Positions 56,658 to 63,923 of a stretch of DNA of 64,000 bases are shown here, piece by piece (within the stretch, counting starts at the first letter, position 1; the number at the start of each line of letters is the position of its first letter). The notes beneath the pieces were generated by a model that worked only from the letters and a program-made list of their open reading frames with translations, was not told the origin of the DNA and did no database searches. Source of the stretch: UBA5070 sp035913415. Lineage in GTDB: Bacteria > Fibrobacterota > Fibrobacteria > UBA5070. The DNA lies in assembly GCA_035913415.1 (NCBI GenBank), contig JAMIIV010000045.1:52244-116243 (forward strand), read 5' to 3'. A program made the position numbers and the translations under genes.

Positions 56658-57751
56658 CGGGATGCCTCGGGAAAGCGGAGGTGGTAGTCGGCGAGGGTGC
56701 GCCGCAGGGCTGTGTCCAGATCGATGATGGGCTCCCAGTCCAGGAGCTCACGCGCCAGGCGGATGCCCGGAAGCCGGCGATCGGAATCGTCGTAGCCGGA
56801 CCCGTAGAATTCGCGGGCCGGGACCTCCCGAAGAGGGAGGTCGAGGATCGTGGGGTCGGCGCGCAATTGCGCCCAGATGCGCCGCATCCGCTCGGCCAGA
56901 TCGCGGATGTCGGTCTCGTTTCCGGGATGTCCCAGATGGAAGACCCGCGCCTGGCTCGCGTCGGGTCGCTCCAGGATGCGGACCAGAGCACCGACAGCCT
57001 CGTCGATGTGGAGGAACGCGCGCCGCGAGCGTCCGCCGTCGACCAGCGGCAAGGGTTTGCGCTGAAGGAGAGCTTCGACAAAACACGCCAAAACGCGCGG
57101 GGTGCCTTCCCCCTCGAGACCGGGCAGGTAATCCATGCGTGGCCCGATGAAGTTGAAGGGCCTCACGATCGTCCAGCGCAGGCTCCGTTCGCGCCCGTAG
57201 GCCTCGATCAGGCGCTCGGCCAACTGCTTGGCGCAGGCGTAGCTCCAGCGGGTGCTCGCCAGGGGCCCCAGTAGGAACGGTGTCTGTTCCTCGTCGAAGG
57301 TCTCCAAAGGCGAGTCGTCCGCGATTTCGGCACCGGGAACCCACGAACGCGCCGTCCGGCCGAACACCTCGCTGGTGGACAGATGCACCAGGCGCGTTCC
57401 CGATTCCGAACAGGCACGCGCGATCGGCTCCACCTGCAGGAAATTGGACTCGATGACTTCGATGGTCCGCGTGCCGTAGAGGCTGGGGTTGCACAGCGCC
57501 GCCAGATGCACCACCACGTCCGCCGCCTCGATGTCGCGCCGCAACCCATCCGGCTGGTCGCGCAGGTCGGCGTGCCGGAACTGGAATCCAGGGCGCCCCT
57601 CCAGGTGGGCCGTGCGAGTGCGTTCGCGATCCCAGCCGGTCACCTTCGCCGCACCATGGCCGAGCAGCGCCTCGACGAGGTGCGATCCGATGAATCCGTC
57701 CGCTCCGAGAACGACGATGTGTCTGGGAAGGTTGTGGGCGCTTTCCGTCAT
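56636..57751 (-). CDS. NAD-dependent epimerase/decarboxylase, ArnA C-terminal-like
   Basis: A 371-residue extended short-chain dehydrogenase acting on a nucleotide sugar. It has the Rossmann motif VVLGADGFIGSHLVEAL, the catalytic serine region HLSTSEVFG and the YxxxK motif in WSYACAKQLAERLIEAYG. It most resembles the ArnA decarboxylase domain and UDP-xylose synthases: NPSLYGTRTIEVIESNF, VRPFNFIGPRMDYLPG, PLPLVDGGRSRRAFLHIDEA and EFYGSGYDDSDRRLPGI are all at the expected places. No formyltransferase domain is attached. It heads the operon epimerase, AlgX-like, SirB1-like, lipoprotein D. The probable reaction is UDP-glucuronate decarboxylation, but substrate is not provable here. Confidence 0.85.
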   Translation of the reverse strand: MTESAHNLPRHIVVLGADGFIGSHLVEALLGHGAAKVTGWDRERTRTAHLEGRPGFQFRHADLRDQPDGLRRDIEAADVVVHLAALCNPSLYGTRTIEVIESNFLQVEPIARACSESGTRLVHLSTSEVFGRTARSWVPGAEIADDSPLETFDEEQTPFLLGPLASTRWSYACAKQLAERLIEAYGRERSLRWTIVRPFNFIGPRMDYLPGLEGEGTPRVLACFVEALLQRKPLPLVDGGRSRRAFLHIDEAVGALVRILERPDASQARVFHLGHPGNETDIRDLAERMRRIWAQLRADPTILDLPLREVPAREFYGSGYDDSDRRLPGIRLARELLDWEPIIDLDTALRRTLADYHLRFPEASRCAPPSP

Positions 57752-57766
57752 CTTTGTCTTGAGAAG

Positions 57767-57774
57767 GCAAACTA
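57767..57774 (-). promoter_or_regulatory. Candidate -10 element (TAGTTTGC) for the epimerase operon
   Basis: On the minus strand the octamer lies 15 nt before ATG 57751. It is placed back to back with the plus-strand element at 57787-57794 in a 47-bp divergent gap. Confidence 0.38.
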
Positions 57775-57786
57775 GATCCCGGCCGC

Positions 57787-57794
57787 TATCTTTG
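57787..57794 (+). promoter_or_regulatory. Candidate -10 element (TATCTTTG) before the polytopic membrane protein gene
   Basis: An exact TAnnTTTG octamer 4 nt (CCGC) before GTG 57799, with no ribosome-binding site. Confidence 0.5.
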
Positions 57795-57798
57795 CCGC

Positions 57799-59325
57799 GT
57801 GCGTGCGCTCCCCTTCTTTCTTCTCGCCGTTTTCGTGGGCGCGACGTTCACCTGGCCGCTGTCCGACACCGACCTCTGGTGGCACCTGTCGGCGGGCCGC
57901 GAGATGCTCACGCGCTTCGCCTGGCTGCGCTCCGACCCCTTCTGCCTTTCCAGTCTCGGAACCGCCTGGACCGACCTGCACTGGGGTTTCCAGCTTGCGC
58001 TGTTTTCCCTGCACCGCGCCGGCGGCGAGACCGCCTTGATCGCCACCCGCGGCCTTCTGGTGGGCGCCACCGTCGCACTCACCTTGCGAGGCCGTCTCTC
58101 CTGGGACACCCTGGCCGTCGCGGGGCTGGTGCTGGTGGGCAGCCGTCTGTTCCTCGATCTGCGCCCACTCCTGGTCACCCTGTTGTGCCTGGCCGCACTT
58201 TGGATCGCCCTCGAACGCAGACTTGACCTCCGCTCCGCGACGGTGGCGATCCTGGCGCAAATCGCCTTGGTCAACACCCAGGGTCTGTTCCTGCTCGGCC
58301 CCTTGTTCGCCCTGATCTCCGCTGCAGGCCTTCGCTGGGAAGGAGACGCTCCCGGGGCGCGTGCCCGGGTGCTGCTGGCCGCGGGCCTGGCGGGGGCCTC
58401 CCTGGCCAATCCATGGGGTCTCGACGCGTTCTCCTTGGCCTTGCGCATCGCCCACCGCATCCTTCCGGGGGGTGATGCCATCTTCGCCCGCGAGATCCCC
58501 GAAAATGCCCCGTTGTGGATCTGGCTGGGAGAAGACCCATTGCGTTCCCTTCCCTGGATCTGGGCCTTGGTCGTCTCGGCCTTCCTGATCCGTCGGGGCC
58601 CGGGATTCGTGGGGCGAACCTTGTTGCTGGGCTGCGGCGCGGCGTTGTCCCTGCTGGCGGTGCGGAATCTCCCTTTCCTGGCTCTGGCCCTCCTCCTGTC
58701 CATCGGATCGCGCCCGTGGCCCCACCCCCGGAAACTGGCCACCGGGGTATTCCTCCTGCTCGCCGCCCTGACGGCACCATCCATCCTGGAGCGCCGTTGG
58801 AACCTGCCCGGAAATCCGGTCGCCCCCACCCACTTCCCCGGTTCTTCGGCGCTCGAGGCGCTGCGCCACCATCCCGGCCCCGTCTTCCACGAGCTGCGCA
58901 TCGGCGGCTGGTTGTCCTGGAACCTCCCCTACCGGGGCGCCTGCTGGGCCGACACCCGTCTGGTGCTGCACGACGCGGACTTCGTGCGCGCCTACCTCGC
59001 AGTCCTCGACCACCCTTCCCGTTTCCAGACCTGGAGCGACCACCAGGGGTTCCAGGTGGCGGTGGTCCCCGTGGTGGCCTGGCCCCGCTTTCGAAACCTC
59101 GCCGTCCATCTTCTGCATTCCCCGCACTGGCGTCTGATCGAAAGCGACGGCGCCTGGGCGGTTTTCGCCCGAATCCCCCCTCGCGGGGATTCGACCCCCG
59201 TACCGGTCGCCATTTCGCCATCGAGGATCGAGCGGGCGCTGCAGGCGCGATTCCAAGGCAATTCCCTTCTCGAGAGCTTCGTGCGCGAGCGCTGGGCATC
59301 CCTCCTGGACGAGGCCGTACCCTGA
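57799..59325 (+). CDS. Polytopic membrane protein, possible GT-C-type glycosyltransferase
   Basis: A 508-residue protein with about 10-12 hydrophobic helices up to residue 335 and a soluble C-terminal part. Near the N-terminus it has LSDTDLWWHLSAGREML: an acidic pair in the first extracytoplasmic loop followed by WWHL, a pattern found in many uncharacterised GT-C-like membrane proteins. The C-terminal region (FHELRIGGWLSWNLPYRGAC, WADTRLVLHDADF) is also typical of that group. Sugar-lipid donors are likely substrates if it is a transferase. The start is GTG 57799 behind the TATCTTTG element. It is followed 8 bp later by an epimerase. Confidence 0.65.
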   Translation: MRALPFFLLAVFVGATFTWPLSDTDLWWHLSAGREMLTRFAWLRSDPFCLSSLGTAWTDLHWGFQLALFSLHRAGGETALIATRGLLVGATVALTLRGRLSWDTLAVAGLVLVGSRLFLDLRPLLVTLLCLAALWIALERRLDLRSATVAILAQIALVNTQGLFLLGPLFALISAAGLRWEGDAPGARARVLLAAGLAGASLANPWGLDAFSLALRIAHRILPGGDAIFAREIPENAPLWIWLGEDPLRSLPWIWALVVSAFLIRRGPGFVGRTLLLGCGAALSLLAVRNLPFLALALLLSIGSRPWPHPRKLATGVFLLLAALTAPSILERRWNLPGNPVAPTHFPGSSALEALRHHPGPVFHELRIGGWLSWNLPYRGACWADTRLVLHDADFVRAYLAVLDHPSRFQTWSDHQGFQVAVVPVVAWPRFRNLAVHLLHSPHWRLIESDGAWAVFARIPPRGDSTPVPVAISPSRIERALQARFQGNSLLESFVRERWASLLDEAVP

Positions 59326-59333
59326 CCCCCCCC

Positions 59334-60218
59334 GTGGTCCTGACCGGCGGCGCCGGAGCGATGGGGATGCGGCTCGTGCGCCGCCTGCGCGAGCGCGGCC
59401 TGGCCGTGCGGGTGATCGACCTCGACCGACCCGGAACGGCTCGGCGGATCGCCTCGGAAGGCGCCGAATTCCGTCCCGCCGATATCCTCGACCCTTCGTC
59501 CCTGACTCCGGCCCTCGAGGGTGGCGGCATGGTCGTGCACTTGGCAGCGCGGCTTCTGGCCCACGGCGACGACGATCTCCTGGCCCGCGTCAACCGCGAC
59601 GGAACAGCCCTGCTGCTGGCCTGCGCACAGACCGCCGGAATCCGACGCCTGGTGCACGTCTCGTCGATTTCCGTCCATTACCGCCGGCAGAACGCCTATT
59701 CGCGTTCCAAGCGCGACGCCGAAGACCTGGTCCGCGCCAGCGGGTTCGATTGGACCATCCTGCGCCCGACCCTCGCCTGGGGTGATCCCGGGGCGATCGA
59801 ACACGAAACCTTCCGCCGACGGGTTCTCCGCCCCGTGCTGCTTCCCCTCCCCTGTGGTGGCCGGGCCCGCAAGGCCCCCGTTCACGTCGACGACCTCGCC
59901 GCGGCCTTCGAGGCCACCTTGCACCGGCCACAATCCATCCGCGCCGAGATCGACCTCCCGGGATCGCGCGTCCTTTCCCTGGCCGACATGGCGCGCGAAA
60001 TCCGCGCCGCCGCGGGCCGCCGCGGGCCGATCCTCCCCGTCCCGATCCTCGTGGCCGCCGCGATCGCGCGCTCCGCGCCGGTATGGCGCCGCATCGGCCG
60101 CGTTCCCCCCCTGGACTGGCAGACCCTCACCGGATTGCTGGAAGACGCGGCACCGTCGGGTGTTCGCGCCCGAACCCTGCTGGGGTGGACCTCCCGCCCC
60201 TGGAGTGCCCGTCCATGA
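59334..60218 (+). CDS. NAD(P)-dependent epimerase/dehydratase-like protein (extended SDR)
   Basis: A 294-residue SDR protein. The Rossmann fold starts LTGGAGAMGMRLVRRLRERG, with HLAARLLAHGDDDL, the serine strand HVSSISVHY and YSRSKRDAEDLV giving the YxxxK pair. The C-terminal part has the substrate-side segment PVHVDDLAAAFEATLHRP. It resembles sugar epimerases and 3-beta-HSD-like members equally, so the substrate is open. GTG 59334 is the probable start (8 bp after the previous stop), although no ribosome-binding site is visible in the run of C residues. The stop overlaps the next gene (ATGA). Confidence 0.75.
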   Translation: MVLTGGAGAMGMRLVRRLRERGLAVRVIDLDRPGTARRIASEGAEFRPADILDPSSLTPALEGGGMVVHLAARLLAHGDDDLLARVNRDGTALLLACAQTAGIRRLVHVSSISVHYRRQNAYSRSKRDAEDLVRASGFDWTILRPTLAWGDPGAIEHETFRRRVLRPVLLPLPCGGRARKAPVHVDDLAAAFEATLHRPQSIRAEIDLPGSRVLSLADMAREIRAAAGRRGPILPVPILVAAAIARSAPVWRRIGRVPPLDWQTLTGLLEDAAPSGVRARTLLGWTSRPWSARP

Positions 60219-61003
60219 AACCCGACCTCCCACCCCGCACCTTCGTGGTGATCCCCGCCTACCAGGCGGCCGCGACCTTGCGCGACACGATCGGACGCAT
60301 CCCGTCCGCCGCGTGGGACCACCTGGAGCGCGTGCTGGTCGTCGACGACGGCAGCCGCGACGGAACAGGCGACCTGGCCCGTTCCCTGGCCCAGCACCAG
60401 CCGCGCATCGAGGTCGTCACGCATCCGACCAACCTCGGCTACGGCCCCACCGTGCGCCGCGGTCTGCAGGAGGCCATGGCCTCCTGCTGCGAGGTCGCCG
60501 CGGTGCTGCACGCCGACGGGCAATATCCGCCCGAGCGGATCCTGGAATTCGCCTCCCTCTGCCGCGATCGCGGTCTGTCGCTCCTGCAGGGATCGCGACA
60601 CCTCTCCGGTGGTGCGCGCCGAGGTGGCATGCCCCTGTACAAGATCCTCGCGGGCCGCATGCTCGTGGCGCTGGAAAACCGCACCTTCGGCCTGGATCTG
60701 ACCGACTACCACTCAGGTTTCCTCTTCCACCACCGTCGCGCCCTCGATCGCCTCCCCTACGACGCCCTGGGGGATTCCTTCGACTTCGACCTGCAGGCCA
60801 TCGCGTGTGCGGCGGCCGCCGGCCTGTCCATCGGCGAGGAGGCCATCGCCACCCGATATGCGGACGAGATCTCCCACCTTCGCCCCATTCCCTACGGCCT
60901 GCGGGTGCTGCGCGTGCTGCACCTGTATCGCACCGGACATTTCCATCGACTTCTTTCCGAGGTGCGCCGCGACGCCCGGGTTTTTCCCCCGATCCCGCGA
61001 TAG
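60215..61003 (+). CDS. GT2 family glycosyltransferase (dolichyl-phosphate mannosyltransferase-like)
   Basis: A 262-residue GT-A enzyme resembling polyprenyl-phosphate hexose synthases (DPM1-like). It shows VVIPAYQAAATLRDTI, VLVVDDGSRDGTGDLA, NLGYGPTVRRGLQEAM, VLHADGQYPPERI, LLQGSRHLSGGARRGGMPLY and DYHSGFLFHHR. It lacks C-terminal membrane helices. With the polytopic protein 57799-59325 it could form a donor-making and donor-using pair. Translationally coupled to the SDR gene by ATGA. Confidence 0.87.
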   Translation: MKPDLPPRTFVVIPAYQAAATLRDTIGRIPSAAWDHLERVLVVDDGSRDGTGDLARSLAQHQPRIEVVTHPTNLGYGPTVRRGLQEAMASCCEVAAVLHADGQYPPERILEFASLCRDRGLSLLQGSRHLSGGARRGGMPLYKILAGRMLVALENRTFGLDLTDYHSGFLFHHRRALDRLPYDALGDSFDFDLQAIACAAAAGLSIGEEAIATRYADEISHLRPIPYGLRVLRVLHLYRTGHFHRLLSEVRRDARVFPPIPR

Positions 61004-61074
61004 CGCGGCGAGAAGTCCAGGCGCGAACGGGATGACGGGAAGCACGCCCGGCCCTGTTGCGGGATCCAGGATTT

Positions 61075-61082
61075 TAGGTTGC
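61075..61082 (+). promoter_or_regulatory. Candidate -10 element (TAGGTTGC) before glnD
   Basis: The octamer ends 4 nt (ATCC) before ATG 61087 and there is no Shine-Dalgarno sequence, although glnD is a well-conserved gene whose start is not in doubt. This is one of the best cases for leaderless expression in the window. Confidence 0.5.
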
Positions 61083-61086
61083 ATCC

Positions 61087-63723
61087 ATGAGCGAGCTCGC
61101 CGCGACTTTCCGAAACGCCTTCTTCCGCCTGAACGATCCGGCGGAGCGCATCCGCACCCTCAAGAGCCTCCTGGCCGAGGAACGCGAGCGGATCCGCGCG
61201 CGCTTCCTGGCCGGCGCCACCGCGCAGGCCACCACCGCGAACTTGACGGATCTCGTCGACGCGTTCCTCCGCGCCCTCCTCGAGGCGCGCCGGAACACCA
61301 CGCCCGCGGCCTCCGAACTGGCTTTGGTGGCCGTCGGCGGGTACGGCCGGCGCGAGATGTGCCCAAAAAGCGACGTCGACCTTCTCATCCTGATTCCCAG
61401 GAAGGCCAGCCCCGCGGTGTTGGCAGAAGCCGAGCAGATCCTGTACCCCCTTTGGGACATGGGATTCGTGGTGGGTCAAGCGGTGCGCACCGTCGCCGAT
61501 TGCCGCAAGGCCGCGGACGAAGACGTCGAGACCTACACCGCCTTCCTGCAGGAACGCTTCCTGGGCGGAGCGTTCTCGCTCTACAAGGAGTTCGCCGATT
61601 TCGTCGGGGAGCGTCCCTCCGGGCGCCACCAGAAGAAGCTCACCCAGATGAAGCTCGCCGAGCGCGACAAACGCCTGCTGGCGCAGGGACAGCTCGCGCA
61701 GACGCTGGAACCCAACCTCAAGGAAGGTCGCGGCTGCCTGCGCGATCTCCACACCCTCGTGTGGCTGGCGGGCATCCAGTGCGGTGCGCGCAACGTCGAG
61801 GACCTCGTCCGGTCGGGAATCGTCAGCCCCGAGGAGCTGGAAGACGTGCGCGCCGCGAACGAATTCCTGTTGCGCGCGCGCATCGCTCTGCACTACCAGA
61901 CCGATGGCAAGACCGACCGCATGGGCTTCGAAGACCAGGAATCCATCGCCCGCACGCTGGGCTACCAGGACGAAGAAAACTGTCCGCGCGGAGTGGAACG
62001 GTTCCAGAAGGACTTCTACGCCAAGGTGCGGACGGTCGACTCCATCACCTCGCAGTACTGCGACCGGGTCGCCTCCCAGGCCTCCCGCCGGGTGCGCACC
62101 ACAAGCCCCGATCCGCGATTTCGCATCGTCGACGGCTCCCTGGAGATGCCCGTCGACGGCCTCAACCCGTTCCTGTCCAACATCGGGCTGGTTCTGGACC
62201 TCTTCCGCGCGGCCCAGAGGGCCCATGTGGGCGTGGGAGCGACCACCCGCTGGTACGTGCGCCAGGCGGTCGGACTTGCCGATCCCGAAGAGATGGATCT
62301 CTCGGCGCTGCTGCCCAAGTTGCTGGACATCGCGCGCCATACCGGCGCCAACGCCTTCACGCTGCGCGAGCTCCACCGCCTGGGGGTCATCAACCTGGTG
62401 GTCCCCGACTTCAAGCTCATCGACTGCCACAGCCAACACGACATCTACCACCTCTACACCACCGACGAACACACCCTCACGGTGCTTTCCCGACTGGCCA
62501 CCCTGGGCAAATCGGAAGACCCCGTGCTCCAGCACCTGAAGGCCGAGATGTTGAAGGTCCCCGACCTCGACATCCTGCTGATCGCCGGGCTGTTCCACGA
62601 CGTGGGCAAAGGCCTGGGTCCGGACCACTCGGATACGGGCGCCCGATTGGTGCGCGACTACTGCCGACGGGCCGGCATTTCGGATTCGCGCGCCACCCAG
62701 GCGGCCGAGCTGGTCCAGCACCACCTGCTGTTGAACTTCCTCGCCCAGCGCCGCGACATCGACGACCCCCGCACCATCCGGGACCTGCTCGCCCGCATCA
62801 ACGACGCGCACCTGCTGCGCAAGCTCTACGTGCTCACCTGGGCGGACACCTCGTCGGTTCATCCCGACGCATGGTCGGCCTGGAAAGCCAACCTCCTGCT
62901 GCGCCTCTACAATGGCGCCATGCTCGAGCTCGACAGCGAAGACACGGAACGCATCGATTCCAACTCCCGCCGCGAAGCCCTCGCGCAGGAGGCCTTCGGG
63001 CATCCGCGCGAGGAAGTGCTCGAACACCTTAAACGCCTGCCGCGTCGGTACGCGAGCTCGGTCTCGGCTCGCCAGCTCGCCGACCACCTCGAGCTCGTCG
63101 CGTCGCTGTCCAGCCGTCGGCGCTGCGCCGTCAAGGCAGCCAACCACGGGTCGCACTGGGATCTGGCCATCGTCTCGGCCGACCGTCCCGGCCTGCTGGC
63201 CCGCATCTGCGCCGCCCTCACCACCTTGCGCCTGTCCATCGTCTCGTCGCAGGTCTACACGCGCGTCGATGGCGTCGTGCTCGATCTGTTCTCGGTCATC
63301 GCCGAAGACTCCTCGATGTTCGCGGGCGACGCGGACTTGGCCCGTCGCACCGAGGAACGCCTGGGCGAGCTGCGCGACCTGGGAACGGAAGACCTCCAAC
63401 AGGCGGTGGACACCCACATCCGCCGCTGGTCGGCGAGCGTCTCGCGCATCATGGTCCCGAAGGTCCGCGTCGAGTTCCACGACCAGGAATCGGACGACTA
63501 CACGCTCCTGGACATCACCGCCCCGGATCGCCTGGGGCTGCTCTTCGACCTCACCTTGTATCTCTCGAAACGCCAGTGGGTTATCCATTCCGCGCGCGTG
63601 TGCACCGAGGCCGATCGCGCGCTCGATTCGTTCTCCCTCACCACGCCCGAGGGACGCCCCATCCTCGACGAGGAAGCCCGTCGCGCCGCGCGCGCCGACC
63701 TGCAGAAGCTCCTGCAGCTTTGA
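61087..63723 (+). CDS. glnD: Bifunctional [protein-PII] uridylyltransferase/uridylyl-removing enzyme
   Basis: An 878-residue nitrogen-status sensor that uridylylates PII proteins when glutamine is low and removes the group when it is high. Domain order is standard: nucleotidyltransferase with GGYGRREMCPKSDVDLL (residues 84-100), a helical GlnE/PII-uridylyl domain (LKEGRGCLRDLHTLVWL), an HD domain (GLFHDVGKGLGPDHSD, about residue 504; QHHLLLNFLAQRRD), and two C-terminal ACT domains (DRPGLLARICAALTTL; DRLGLLFDLTLYLS). All expected metal residues are visible and length fits. The gene stands alone; no glnB is adjacent in the window. Confidence 0.96.
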   Translation: MSELAATFRNAFFRLNDPAERIRTLKSLLAEERERIRARFLAGATAQATTANLTDLVDAFLRALLEARRNTTPAASELALVAVGGYGRREMCPKSDVDLLILIPRKASPAVLAEAEQILYPLWDMGFVVGQAVRTVADCRKAADEDVETYTAFLQERFLGGAFSLYKEFADFVGERPSGRHQKKLTQMKLAERDKRLLAQGQLAQTLEPNLKEGRGCLRDLHTLVWLAGIQCGARNVEDLVRSGIVSPEELEDVRAANEFLLRARIALHYQTDGKTDRMGFEDQESIARTLGYQDEENCPRGVERFQKDFYAKVRTVDSITSQYCDRVASQASRRVRTTSPDPRFRIVDGSLEMPVDGLNPFLSNIGLVLDLFRAAQRAHVGVGATTRWYVRQAVGLADPEEMDLSALLPKLLDIARHTGANAFTLRELHRLGVINLVVPDFKLIDCHSQHDIYHLYTTDEHTLTVLSRLATLGKSEDPVLQHLKAEMLKVPDLDILLIAGLFHDVGKGLGPDHSDTGARLVRDYCRRAGISDSRATQAAELVQHHLLLNFLAQRRDIDDPRTIRDLLARINDAHLLRKLYVLTWADTSSVHPDAWSAWKANLLLRLYNGAMLELDSEDTERIDSNSRREALAQEAFGHPREEVLEHLKRLPRRYASSVSARQLADHLELVASLSSRRRCAVKAANHGSHWDLAIVSADRPGLLARICAALTTLRLSIVSSQVYTRVDGVVLDLFSVIAEDSSMFAGDADLARRTEERLGELRDLGTEDLQQAVDTHIRRWSASVSRIMVPKVRVEFHDQESDDYTLLDITAPDRLGLLFDLTLYLSKRQWVIHSARVCTEADRALDSFSLTTPEGRPILDEEARRAARADLQKLLQL

Positions 63724-63789
63724 CAGATTCTGTCTCTACGCATCGCATGCAGCGGACGAAAAAAAAGAAGAAAAAGGCGTTGCAACTTC

Positions 63790-63818
63790 TTGACTGCATG
63801 ATATCGCCAGCGTATCAT
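63790..63818 (+). promoter_or_regulatory. Strong sigma70-like promoter upstream of the histone H1-like gene
   Basis: TTGACT (63790-63795), a 17-bp spacer and TATCAT (63813-63818) match the -35/-10 consensus well; the -10 region also reads TATCATTG. The region is AT-richer than its surroundings, with an A-rich tract at about 63759-63776. A leader of about 95 nt would follow, containing the pair GCGCC (63854-63858) and GGCGC (63873-63877). The stretch 63724-63923 holds no gene. Confidence 0.65.
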
Positions 63819-63923
63819 TGCCACTAGGATCGACTGGCCCGGTTGTCAACCATGCGCCAAGCCGCTTCACAAGGCGCTTCCCGCGCCACAGCAAAACCAC
63901 AGCGACTCCCCAGGAGAACGCAG

